Source of the DNA: Dendrocalamus latiflorus
Taxonomy: Eukaryota > Streptophyta > Magnoliopsida > Poales > Poaceae
Direction of reading: 5' to 3'
Assembly: GCA_017311315.1 (NCBI GenBank)
Contig: CM029626.1
Location: 27,266,672 to 27,330,671 of the forward strand
DNA: 64,000 bases
The notes under the pieces are model-generated. The model saw nothing but the letters and a program-made list of their open reading frames with translations. It had not been told where the DNA came from and ran no database searches. Positions 1 to 10,824 of the stretch are shown piece after piece. Position numbers and translations under genes: made by a program. Every line of letters starts with the position of its first letter. The first letter of the stretch is position 1.

Positions 1-195
1 CCCCACACCTTCCTTGCTCTATCCACCCTTGTCTGCACCGCGCTGCATATTCCTCGTCCTTCCCACACAGCTTCTTCTCCTTTCCCACCCACCCGCCCAC
101 CGGAACCCAGCAAGATCCTCCCCCTCCCACTCCATCCACAGAGCAAGCTACAATCCCAACCCCAAATCCACCCAAGTCCGTGCATCCGTCGAGCT

Positions 196-3100
196 ATGAG
201 ACAGGAGGCCACCGGCCTAGTGGTAACCCAGGACGCCCACCACCGGAAAGACCAACACCACCGCCGGCCTCCACCGCCAGCGGCGGAGGGGGAGACGGAC
301 GCCATGCCGCCGTCGTCGTGCGCGATCTTGCTGCGCCGGGAGGGCGAGGCGGCGGGAGCGGGGACGGGGCCGGGGGAGGAGCTGCTCGTGCCGCCGCTCA
401 ACTTCGCCATGGTGGACCACGGCGTGTACCGCTCCGGGTTCCCCGACGTCTCCAACCTACCGTTCCTCGAGTCCCTCCGCCTCCGCTCCGTCCTGTTAGT
501 GCCTATCGACGCCTTCGCATCTCTTGCTCGCTGCCTGGCTGTTATCTTCTCCTCTGTGGTGGTGTTGTGATTTCGATCGTTTCTTGGGTGCGCCCAGGTG
601 CCTCTGCCCGGAGCCGTACCCGGAGGCGAACCAGGAGTTCCTCCGCGCCCACGGGATCAGGCTCTTCCAGTTCGGAATAGACGGCTCCAAGGTGAGCAAA
701 TTGAACTTAACTCACTCTCTGAGTCTCAGGGAGTTGAAATTTCTTCTTTTCACGGACATGCCTGCTTGAGTTTCGTAAGAGATTGGCTCGTTTTTATTTG
801 TATTTGTTGGTCTTTTCTTGTTCCTTTTGCCTTTTTTTAAAAGCATTCCTGTGGTTCGGAAGAAGGAAACGAAATGGTAAACAAGAGAGAGAACATAAAA
901 TTCTGGGTTGAAATTCATCATCTGTGAGTTAATCTATCAACTGATTAATTAATGAATTTAACTCTGCTCCTCCGTTTCTTTCTACTTTTCGTGCTTCGTC
1001 ACGGATTCCTTGTTAATACTTGTCAACGCGGTAATGAACGTACGGCTTGATGCTTGCAGTGGTTCATATTCTCAAATCGTCTCCATAGTACTTTTGTACC
1101 GACACGTACTTACGTCCCCTGTGAAATTATAAAATAGAGATGCCTTGTCCAAGTTGAGCTTCTCTCTAAACGCTTTTAGTTGAAAGCATCTCTCCACTAA
1201 CTTGCATATCGAATAAATATTTAAAATTTGTTGTAATTGGGTTCTGCTAGACCGCATGTACTAAGTCGGCCGCGGCTACGTCATTGTGAAGTTTGCATCA
1301 CTTCATATATGTCGTGGCAGAGCAGGCACTTTTTAACTCTTTTAGGGTTTTTATAATACTATATTTTTTGAGGCTGTCTCTTAAGACTTTTATCTTATGT
1401 AAAGATAGTATTATCAATAATATATAAAGATAGTATTATTAACAATATCTTATTCATTAAATTATTTTTTACTATTTTATGCTACTTTTACTGTAACTTT
1501 TTGTTTCACACTCTCTTATTATTTTCGTTAGTTTGCGGGCTCAAGTTATCTTGTGCATAAGAGATAATATATTATTTCTTCTCATCTCTTCGCTTCACAT
1601 AGGATTTTAATCATGTAATATAGTTAAGAGATAGCTGAGATAATATTATTAGAGATGTCTTATGGAAAATCTAGGGACTCAAAGCATACAGATTGAGTTG
1701 GAAAAAAGAAAAAAAGATACTAAAACTCAGCCTTCATGCAAAGCGTAGGCAACTGGGCTGCGGTTTCTGCGGTCATCAAGAGCCCAGCCATTCAAGAGAC
1801 CGCACTCAGTTGCATTGTTTGGCAGCACTTGGTTTTTTGCTGGATAAATTTGCATTGCAGACTAGGAGAGGATACGCCTATGCTTGCGTAAATGATAGCT
1901 GGTTTAATTGTTGTCGAGTACGTGTTGGCTTAACAAAGATCGGATTTTGGGGGATTTAATTGATGAGTATTGCTATACAATATTTGACTGTTTTTTAGGA
2001 CAAAAACAGTCAGATTGATATGGGACGTTAGATCTCCATCCAACGGATCCACCTATACAAGCCCCCCCTCCAAAAAAATGATCCCCTCCAAAAAAAAGTG
2101 ATCTAGGGCGTTGGATTTCCATCTAACGGCTTAAAATTTGACTGTTTTTATCCTCAAAAACAGTTGAATGTTGTATAGACACTCCCTTAATTGATATGCT
2201 GTATTTTGTTTCATACTTGCATATGTGCTAAGACCCGTACTATTTCTCCCCCAGTATGTATTAGCATAACATAAACAAGAAGCAAAGCCTTAGATGATTG
2301 AGCTTTCCACAGTGTTCTGTTCTATTGAGCTTTGGTAAATATTTATGTTTTTATTTTTTGTAATTATTTCATAACCTACGATTTTCAGAAAGGCAAAGCT
2401 CGAACAAACTTCATAGTTCCTCGTATACAAGAAATCTATAGCTTTTACAGCTCGAACAAGCTTCACAGTTCCTCATATACAAGAAATCTATAGCTTTTAC
2501 AGCTCGAACAAGCTTCACAGTTCCTCATATACAAGAAATCTATAGCTTTTACTCATGAATATTGCTAGTCATCCGTTATGTCCTCGGGTAGATAAATATG
2601 CTGTATCTAGTTAACCGGCATAACAATCGAATAAGCAAGTTCTTTTCAATCTGTCATGTTCACCATGTTGGCCCAGGCCCGAGGTGAGAAGCGCAGGGGA
2701 GTGGAGAAAAGAATGAGCGAAAACAGAGGAGAGGAACTATTCTCCATCCAGCAACGCACGCCTTCTTGACTTGCTATTGTATTCACTGTTTTTCTCCAAA
2801 ACTCACTCCGACTATACAGAGATTACAGGGTATATATAGACTATTGAGCCAACACAGGCTAATTACTCACTACGACTTTTGTTGCGCCACTTTGATCAGC
2901 CGCCCACAACTGCTACAACGACGCACGACTATGCCACTCAGCCTCCTGCCCATGCTGCTTTGCTCAGCCGCCCACGACTGCTACAGCGACCAGCCACTTG
3001 CCCATACCGGGTAGTTCACTGACCAGGGTATGGCTTGCGTCATCCTTGACGACCCATGTTGACGCTTGCTACAGTTACCACCAACTGCGCTGACTGCTCG

Positions 3101-6100
3101 AGAGACTGGCCGCACGACCACAACCACTGGCTTCAACCTTGGCTGTTCCTGGACCGCTTCTCCGATCTGGGCTTGGCATCGATCGCGGCATGCAGTTATG
3201 AGCACTGCAAACACAGGCGCCAAGACCACAGACACGCAGGAGCAACGACCGCAAAGCTTGTGACCATAGCGCTAGTAGTTAGATCACACAGCAACCCGGT
3301 CGTTACGACCACTGACTATCGACTATAGTAGATACGACTACCGACTATCGACCACGACAGCTACGACTACCGTCCATCGACCATGGCAGCTTTGACTACC
3401 ATCCATCGACCATGACAGCTACGACTACCGACAATCGACCACGGCAGCAATGACTACTGACCATCGACCATGGCAGCAACGACTACCGACCATTGACCAT
3501 GGCAACTTCGACTACCGACCATCGACCACAGCAGCTTCGACTACCGACCATCGACCACGGCTTGTCGACTACACCTTCGACCTCGGCTTGTCGACTGCGC
3601 CTTCGACTACTAGCTACGACCTCTGTACAGTACACGACACACGAGTACATATGGCTTCTACCACTGTGGCTATGACCACGATACACTAAGACATGATTAC
3701 GACCACGCAATACTCTAACACACCAAGTACTTCGACAACGACCACTGCCAACAGTAGCTACGACTACTCAACAACAAGATTATTTCCAACATTCAACCCC
3801 CTAATTTTGTTGTCATCCTTCGTGAGTGCCTATTGGCCAAGCTTTACATCAACATTGGTTCGTCATTGGCACCGACCATGACGAGATGTGCCTCCTCCTT
3901 CTTCGGCTCTGTTTTCTTTGGCTTGCGGCACTTACTGGCAAAGTGCCCACGTTCCCCACAGTTGTAGCACTTCACCTTCTTGTTGGTCTTGCGCTCGCTG
4001 GTGTCGTAGTCGTTGTCATCCTCATCGCCGTCGTCATGGTCGTTTCTACGACCACGACCTCCTCTGTCACATTCATAGCCACGACCATGGTCCTTCTGCG
4101 CACCGCTGCCTGACCCTCCTCTCTTCTCCTTGTTGAGGGTCTTCCATTGTGTGCGCGTGAGCAATAGATGCTCACTCTGGTTCACGTCGCCGAAACTGGT
4201 TTGGACGCGCTCGTCGTAGGCTTTGTACCGTCCGACGATATCTTCAACGGTGAGGGTCTTGAAGTCCACACACTGTTCGATGGAGGTCATGAGCTGCAGT
4301 ATCACGACGGGGCAGCCCAGAGAAACCTGCAAACAATGAAACTCTCATCTACCATGGTGTTGCCCAACGCTCGGATGTCGGTGATGATCGACATCACTCG
4401 ACCGGTGAAGTCTTCAACGGACTCCCCTTCTCCCATCTTTAGCCCCTCAAAGTCTCTCTTGAGGGTCTGGAGCTTGGATTCGCGCACGTGCTCATGCCCC
4501 ATGTTCGCCGTCTTGATTGCCTCCCATGTCGACTTCCCTGTGTCTTTCCCGGCGAGGGAAGACATGACACCCTTCGGCACGGACTGGTATATGGCGTACA
4601 ACACCAACCGGTCCTTCTGATACTCGACAATGCCAGGCTTGACTGCTTCCCACACGTTCTAAGCCTGAAGAGCAACTCACATCTTCATTACCCAAATCGT
4701 GTAGTGGTGCGGGTGAGCTGCGGGTATATCAATGTCACCTCGCTTTCCCTCTTTGCGACCTGCGAGTCGGACGGACTACCTCGTAGCAAGACTCGTGTTG
4801 CAGTCAGAGACACACTCCTTCCTCCTCTCGGCATGTTCTCCGACTAACGGAAGTTACCGAGAAAACTTCTCCTCCGACTTACGGAGAACAGGTGCACTTC
4901 TTCTTCCCTGACGTACGGAGAACACCAAGGCTCTGATTCCCTAACTAACGGGAACCACCAAGCTCTGATATCAAGTGTTGGCCCAGGCCCAAGGTGAGAA
5001 GTGCAGGGGTGTGGAGAAATTAACGAGCGAAAACAGAGGAGAGGAACTATTCTCCCTCCGGCAACACACGCCTTCTTGACTTGCTCTTGTATTCACTGTT
5101 TTTCTCCAAAACTCACTCCGACTGCACAGAGATTACATGGTATATATAGACTACTGAGCCACACAAGCTACTCACTCACTATGACTTTTGCGGTGCCACT
5201 CTGATCAGCCGCCCATGACTGCTATAGCGACGCACAACCACGCTGCTCAGCTGCCTGCCCATGCTGCTTTGCTCAGCCGCCCACGACTGCCACAACGACC
5301 AGCCGCCTGCCCATACCGGGTAGTTCACCGACCATGGTATGGCTTGTGTCATCCCTGACGACCCATACTAATGCCTACTACAGTTACCACCAACTGCGCT
5401 GACTGCTCGAGAGACTGGCTGCACGACCACAGTCACTGGCTTCAACCTTGGCTGTCCCTTGACTGCTTCTCTGATCTGGGCTTGGCTTCAACCGCGGCAA
5501 TGCAGTTACGACCACTACAAACAAAGGCGCCAAGACCACGGACACGCAGGAGCAACGATCGCAAAGCTTGCGACAATAGCTCTAGTAGTTATGACCACAC
5601 AGTGACCCGGTCGCTACGACAATGCATAACATGGTCGTAACCGATCACCGACTATCGACTACAGTAGCTACGACTACCGACTATCGACCACGGCAGCTAA
5701 GACTACCGATTATCGACCACGGCAGCTTTGACTACCGTCCATCGACCACGGCAGCTATAACTACCGACTATCGACCACGGCATCTTCGACTACCATCCAT
5801 CGACCACGGCAGCAACAACTACTGACCATCGACCATGGCAGCAATGACTACCAACCATCGACCATGGCAGCATCGACTACCGATCGTCAACCATGACAGC
5901 AATGACTACCGAACATCGACCATGGTAGCAACGACTACCGACCATCGATCATGGTAGCTTCAACTACCGACCATTGACCATGGCAGCAATGCCTACCGAC
6001 CATCGACCGTGGCAGCTTCAACTACCGACCATCGACCACAACAGCTCCGACTACCGACTATCGACCACAGCAGCTTCGACTACCGACCATCGACCACGAC

Positions 6101-7029
6101 AGCAACGACTATCGACCATCGGCCATGGCAACAACAACTACTGACCATCGACCATGGCAGCTTTGACTACCGACCGTCGACCACGACAGCTTCGACTACC
6201 GACCATCGACCACGGCTTGTCGACTATGCCTTCAACCTCGGCTTGTCGACTGCGCCTTCGACTACTGGCTACGACCTCTGTATAGTACATGACACACGAG
6301 TACATATGGCTCCGACCATGATACACTAAGACACGATTACGTCCACAAAGTACTCGAACACACCGAATACTTCGACTACGATCACTGCCAACAGTAGCTA
6401 CGGCTACTCAACAACAAGATTATTTCCAGCATACCATAGTGGGCCCGTGACACGCACAATGAAGGGCAGTAACAATCCCAGGATTAGGGGATTTTAGTTG
6501 CTAGGGATAAGCATCTACAACAACAACAAAACCTTTTATCCTAAATAAGTTGAGGTAAACTAGAAATGAGATCTCCTCAAGGTTAAAGAAACGAGAGCCT
6601 TGTAATAAAATTTACAAGACTAAAACCCTATGTCTTATATCTTGCCATCTGAACCGAGAGCCTAAAACACCGCCCCTAAACCTTTTTCTTATATCATGGT
6701 TCCGGTACATGGATCGCTAACTGCCATGCGCTCTTATGCAAAGCGAATACATTCCAATCTTTTAAGACTTTTTTAACTGCTTCCTCCCTTGTCAGTCTTA
6801 GTCGACCTCTGTCTCTTCTTACATGTTCGGTACGTCTTAAAATTCCACTATGTATCGGTGCCTCATAAGGCCTCTGTTGGAGATGTTCAAACCATCTCAA
6901 ACGATGTTGGACAAGTTTCTCTTCAATTAGTGCTACCCCCACCCTATCACGTATATCATCATTACGGATACGATCTTATCTTGTGTGACCATGGAACCAT
7001 AGATCCACCGTAGTATCCTCATCTCTGAT

Positions 7030-7061
<32 letters not shown>

Positions 7062-10000
7062 TTTAGTCGTCCAGCATTCCGCTCTATATAGCATTGCAGG
7101 TCTGATCACCGTTCCACTCCATATAAGCTGCCTATCTATTTCCTAATTACCTATTTCCATCTACTAGAGATGGCATCCCTATAACTTGAGGGGCTTGTAT
7201 CCTGGTTTGATTAAGTAAGAAGAACAATGAAATAATCTTGCTGATATCTGAAGGCTTCTCCCTAGTCTATGGTCTCATCTTTCTCTTAAGATTCCTCCCC
7301 TTCGGCTGTGCCGACTGGCCCTCAGTACGGTAGTTAACATGATGTTCTATCTTACATCACAAATCACTTAACAATGTATTGAATTAGTGTAGGTTAGATC
7401 TCATGTTGCAATTTTGTATAATTTAAATAGCATTTGCATTCAGGCTATACTTTGTTTTCTTACCTGGATCTAGTGTTCTTTCTTAGGCAGAGAATTTTAT
7501 TCCTTTATTCAATCATTTTTCTTTTGTACAATAAGTGAGGGATGGTTGTAGATTTTGAACATACGTACATAACATATTAAGGATCCCATATGGAAACTAC
7601 TAGTGCTAGAAGAATTTAGAAGTTCCAAATCTGAAAAGCTGCATCATGCTTGTTCAGTATCAAGTTGCATTGTTAAAAGGCTTAAGAAAACTAGAAAAGT
7701 TGGTGAAATATGATCTTTCCTAAGTCGATGCGGCTCACTTCTAAAAGTTGATGGGAACTATCTGAAACTTAGCTTGTTATGTTGCTCTAGTCCTTGGGCA
7801 CGCAGTCAAGGGCCGGACCTGTCAAGTCCAGCAAGCAGATATTTCTTTGTTACTATGTGCAAGTGCATGAATGTGGCTATATTAGTTTCTCTTGGTTCAT
7901 ATTTGAGTGCTACTTGACTGAGATATGGTTTAGAGTGCTACTTCATTAGTTTGTTTGGTACTTCTACTTCGCCGTTGTTTAATGTTTGTGCATGATGCAC
8001 TGCTCTATGTTGTCATGTTTATTCATTGTTTTAAATAGCCCGACATAGCGTCGCTATTGCGCTGATATAGCGGACAGGTGGAACTGGAAGTGCGCACTAC
8101 GCAAGGCTGTCTGAAGCACTTTGTACAGTTGCGGCGCTATAGCGCTCCACTACAGCTTGCTACAATCCGCTAGAGCCGCTATAGCTTATGGTGTGTAGCA
8201 GTGCTTTAGTACAAATACATTTTAGATTTTCATATGATCTAGTTGTTGCATATTCTTGCAATTTTCCATTTTGAATAATTACTCCAAGACTCCAGATACT
8301 TTCAGATAGAAGTCATTTCCTTCAATATTGATTGATTAACAACATATTTCTGTGATATAGCTGAGCTTGTTGCGCCCACTATATCACCGCTATCCGCTAT
8401 TTGCTATAAACACATTGCTGCTACACTAACACTACACTCTATTTAAAACATTGTGTTTATTCCATGCTTTGTTGGAACTCGAGATTTATGTAAAATATCA
8501 AATATATTTGTTATATTTAAACTGGTGCAATTAAGATGTTCTCAAAACACCAGTAAATTTTGTTTCTGAAAAAAATGAATAACCTATATATATAGTCAAA
8601 TCATTTGTAAGGTGCAACAAAGCTAGCTTTTGTTTCAATTTAAATGAATAAAGCTGGTAAACTATCTTTCTATCTACTGGAGTGACGACTATTTTAGCCA
8701 TTATGATAACTCCTTTTATCCTTTCTTGTAACTCTTTTTAAAATTGCCTATTAAACAATGTATTTTCTCTGGTCACATTTCGCTCCATTATAAGATGCTG
8801 ATTTAGGATAAGTGAACCCATCCCCTGTAAAGACAACACATGCAGAATATGGCACAATTATTCAATTGGGCACACTGGTCATTGTTGAATATTTCTAATT
8901 TATACTATTGTGGACCCAAACAAACTATGACAAAAAGTGTGCACAAAATGTAAGGAGCTTAGACCTGAGTGATTTGCTATCCTGAAAACATGAAAGCTCC
9001 AATCTGCTCACAACAACAAAAAAAAACCTTTTGTCTCAAACAAATTAAGATAGACTAGAAATAAAAACTCTTCAAAGTCAAAGAAATTAGCGCCTTATAA
9101 TAAAACCTACAAGGTTAAAACTTTAAGACCTACATTATGCCATCTGAACTGAGAGCATAAAACATCGTCCCTAAACCTTCTTCTAAAGCTCCAGTCTGTT
9201 CATCGGAAGAAAAATAAATGTTGTGATTTTTTCCTTTGTATTTTTTTTAGTATGGTTCAAGTTGAGTCTTGATTTTGTGTGGTATGCACTAGTAGAAATT
9301 ACTTAAGCACTCATATAGAAGGGAATGGTTCTCATCTAGCCTATAGTGAGTACGCGGTCGCTGTATGTTTTTTGTTCCATCGATGCAGTGGAGCTTATCA
9401 TTTTTTTCTTGGTTAAATACATGAGGCCCACACTCAATATCAATTAAAAGTATTGTGTCCCCTCAAGATGCGACTTTGCAATTTTGTGAAGTGGATTACA
9501 GCCAAAGGAAGCTCATCGTGTGCCAGACAAAATACAACTTGATTCTCTTATCTGGATTAGGTTGTTTATTTGGTACTTTGGCGATAGAGTGGGGAAAAGT
9601 CATGCATGATTGACCACAGGAGAAACTTCGGATCTAGCTAGCACTTAGCCATTTGCTTTATATGAACGAAATAGAAACTTTTTTCGAGCTGCCAACTTGG
9701 GCCAGAAAAGTGAACGAGCTGCCAACTTGGGCCAGAAAAGTGAACCAACAATCAACTTCTAGACCTGAAATTATTTTATATTATCACAAACTGGCATGTA
9801 TGTGACAGCACGCACTAAAGCTGATTGTGGTACCTGCCTGGGTTTTATTCCAAGCTTCAATGATGTTAACTCAAGGCTACAAACCGTGTGTCTGTGTGTC
9901 TTTGTTGGACTGATCAAGTAAGTGCTTCTGGTGGTAGGTAACTGCTATTAGTATTGTTTAGAACAGTGTTTAGCTCATACAATTAGCTGGAACATCAAGA

Positions 10001-10824
10001 ACGTAATAATACTTTGGGAAAATTTCAGCAGTTCAAATTTGTTGTGCGGTAACTGGTGTTAGTATTGTTTAACACAGTGTTTAGTAAATAAATTTAGTTG
10101 GACTATCAAGAATGAATGAATAGTAGGCACTGTTCAGCTTTTGAACTTTGTTGTTCTTGATTACGAGCTAATCAGTTTTGCGCTAAGGTGGCAAGTATAA
10201 GATAACGCTTTGAAGTTGTTGCAATCTGGTTTATGTGCATTCTTTCTTGTATTGCAGCAACATTCTGTCAGACTACTTTGTTTTTCCTTGTTACCTAAGG
10301 TGCTTTTCATAAATTGACACTTTCATGTTCAGGAGCTAGTTTTTGGTACTAAAAATAGATGTTGCTTGCAGGAGCCCTTTGTGAACATTCCCGAAGATAG
10401 AATCCGCGAGGCTCTAAAAGTTGTTCTGGGTATTAGATTGTCGTCCTTACTGATTAATTGTCTCATTGTTTTTCTCCCCTGACTGTCTATCAAATTATCT
10501 TGTAGATGTAAGAAACCACCCAGTGCTTATTCACTGCAAGCGTGGAAAGGTAAAACAGCTTGATTGCTTTGTAATTCGCCTTACTGTTGTCCTCTCAAAA
10601 TTCCAATAAAACCTGAGCTTTATATTATAAACACAAAAAATGTGCAGCATCGAACTGGCTGTGTGGTTGGATGCTTGAGGAAATTGCAACGTTGGTGCCT
10701 AACTTCAATATTCGACGAATATCAGCGTTTTGCTGCTGCCAAAACAAGAGTGTCTGATCTAAGGTTTATGGAGCTATTTGATATCTCAAGCTTAAAGCAT
10801 TTACCAGCGTCATTCTCATGTTGA
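196..10824 (+). CDS. Plant/fungal atypical dual-specificity phosphatase (PFA-DSP, SIW14-like), 5 exons
   Basis: Exons are 196-494, 598-691, 10372-10429, 10506-10549 and 10648-10824 (TGA). Every junction is GT-AG and the joined frame is open, giving 223 residues. The first ATG (196) was chosen; an in-frame ATG at 304 with a better context would give 187 residues, so the N-terminal 36 residues are uncertain. The N-terminus is Arg/His/Pro-rich and low-complexity. Family blocks follow: VYRSGFPD, LCPEPYPE, FGIDGSK, and the phosphatase loop HCKRGKHRTG with nucleophile Cys161 and Arg167 (CX5R). The last intron splits this loop between Lys165 and His166. Known family members are small cytosolic or nuclear phosphatases; plant members are reported to cleave inositol pyrophosphates and to affect stress and defence responses. 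The substrate here is inference. Length and motifs are complete and no lesion is visible. It is the only intact host gene in the window. Confidence 0.93.
1965..2186. mobile_element. MITE with about 45 bp inverted ends and a 9 bp target duplication
   Basis: The left end (gctatacaatatttgactg, then ggacaaaaacagtc) is mirrored by the right end read in reverse (ctatacaacattcaactg, then ggataaaaacagtc). The 9-mer ttaattgat flanks it exactly at 1956-1964 and 2187-2195. A 9 bp duplication and long inverted ends fit a Mutator-like non-autonomous element. No coding capacity. Inserted in intron 2 of the phosphatase gene. Confidence 0.8.
2397..2552. repeat. 52 bp tandem repeat, three copies
   Basis: Three head-to-tail copies of a 52 bp unit beginning agctcgaacaa and ending tatagcttttac. 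Copies 2 and 3 are identical as read; copy 1 differs at about four bases. Intronic; no function is evident. Confidence 0.95.
2667..3791 (-). repeat. 3' LTR of the gag-only element, with short CGACCA array
   Basis: 1125 bp, TG...CA termini with inverted TGTTGG/CCAACA ends. Positions 3300-3570 hold a degenerate array of roughly 30 bp units of the type gactaccgaccatcgaccac. The internal side is bordered by a purine tract on the - strand (aaaattagggggttgaa, 3792-3808). Confidence 0.85.
3844..4745 (-). pseudogene. Copia-type gag remnant (UBN2 region plus zinc knuckle)
   Basis: The - strand encodes a gag core (ENVWEAVKP-like start, then QTLKRDFEGLKM and MSIITDIRALGN), continues in a second frame (YKAYDERVQ, LLLTRTQW) and ends with a zinc knuckle CYNCGERGHFASKC (CX2CX4HX4C). 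Two stops lie near 4660-4680 and a frameshift near 4310-4330 separates the halves. A Gly/Arg/Asp-rich linker precedes the knuckle. Gag forms the nucleocapsid-like particle in LTR elements; here it is broken. The coding region stops about 50 bp from the LTR and purine tract, so no pol was ever retained. Confidence 0.82.
4962..4975 (-). promoter_or_regulatory. Primer-binding site (tRNA-Met type) of the gag-only element
   Basis: Directly inside the 5' LTR the - strand reads cttgatatcagagc, close to the usual plant Copia site TGGTATCAGAGC, which is complementary to initiator tRNA-Met. This fixes the orientation of the element. Confidence 0.75.
4976..6431 (-). repeat. 5' LTR of the gag-only element, with expanded CGACCA array
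   Basis: 1456 bp and collinear with the other LTR, but about 330 bp longer because the roughly 30 bp gactaccgaccatcgaccacggcag-like array at 5640-6230 has about twice as many units. Many units contain TACCGAC, which matches the core of the dehydration-responsive element. Lying 5' on the element's strand, this copy would be the promoter LTR. Confidence 0.85.
6513..7320 (-). mobile_element. L1-type LINE 3' fragment (ORF2 C-terminus and tail)
   Basis: The - strand encodes the conserved end of grass L1 ORF2: PAMLYRAECWTTK, then RNDDIRDRVGVA, then EEKLVQHRLRWFEHLQ and SAWQLAIHVPEP. It is followed by the characteristic 3' tail, which on the + strand begins caacaacaacaaaacc at about 6510. Stops and a TA microsatellite interrupt it, so it is a 5'-truncated dead copy, as usual for LINEs. 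Confidence 0.85.
7030..7057. repeat. (TA)n microsatellite inside the LINE fragment
   Basis: Uninterrupted alternating TA of about 28 bp, lying between two conserved blocks of the LINE ORF2 remnant. Confidence 0.95.
8024..8453. mobile_element. hAT-like MITE with 8 bp target duplication
   Basis: Ends cattgttttaaatag and ctatttaaaacattg are inverted repeats with one mismatch. The 8-mer tgtttatt flanks both sides (8016-8023 and 8454-8461), the duplication length of hAT elements. The interior is full of short gctatagc/gcgctatagcg-type motifs able to fold back. No coding capacity. Confidence 0.78.
9004..9186 (-). repeat. Second, diverged LINE 3'-tail fragment
   Basis: The sequence from ctcacaacaacaaaaaaaaacc through gccatctgaactgagag is collinear with the 3' tail of the LINE at 6513-6690 but more diverged. 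It carries no ORF2 coding part beyond the tail. Confidence 0.75.
9686..9745. repeat. 30 bp perfect tandem duplication
   Basis: Two identical head-to-tail copies of a 30 bp unit starting gagctgccaacttgggcc and ending aagtgaac. Confidence 0.95.
9937..10162. repeat. Diverged tandem duplication of about 113 bp
   Basis: The block ggtaactgctattagtattg...cagtgtttag...atcaagaacg recurs about 113 bp later as ggtaactggtgttagtattg...cagtgtttag...atcaagaatg, with further collinear similarity up to ttgaactttgttg. Intronic, shortly before exon 3. Confidence 0.7.

Larger units (their letters stand above)
2667..6431 (-). mobile_element. Non-autonomous Copia-type LTR element carrying gag only
   Basis: Two LTRs (TGTTGG...CCA(A/G)CA) flank an internal region of only about 1.2 kb. 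On the - strand the order is LTR, primer-binding site, gag remnant, purine tract, LTR. The flanking 5-mers are cacca (2662-2666) and tacca (6432-6436), an imperfect target duplication. No protease, integrase or reverse transcriptase sequence is present, so it would have depended on enzymes of a full element. It lies in intron 2 of the phosphatase gene in antisense orientation, so its own promoter would drive transcription against the host gene. Confidence 0.85.
692..10371 (+). other. 9.7 kb intron 2 of the phosphatase gene, loaded with transposons
   Basis: The intron starts GTGAGC straight after the Lys codon ending FGIDGSK and ends TTGCTTGCAG before EPFVNIPEDR; both flanking exons are in phase 0. 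The other three introns are 76-103 nt, so the length comes from insertions: a 222 bp MITE, a gag-only LTR element, LINE 3' fragments, a hAT-like MITE and several short tandem repeats. The stretch 1300-1690 is AT-rich with repeated aaagatagtattat motifs and may be a decayed MITE, but no clean termini were found. 2190-2390, 7330-8020, 8470-9000 and 9190-9680 show nothing recognisable. Confidence 0.85.

Noticed and set aside
14..199. Upstream ORF overlapping the phosphatase start
   Set aside because: The frame begins with TTG, not ATG, so there is no reason to expect translation.
2880..3800. CRISPR-like array (regular cgaccatcgacc repeats)
   Set aside because: Units are degenerate, contiguous and lie inside plant LTRs; there are no unique spacers.
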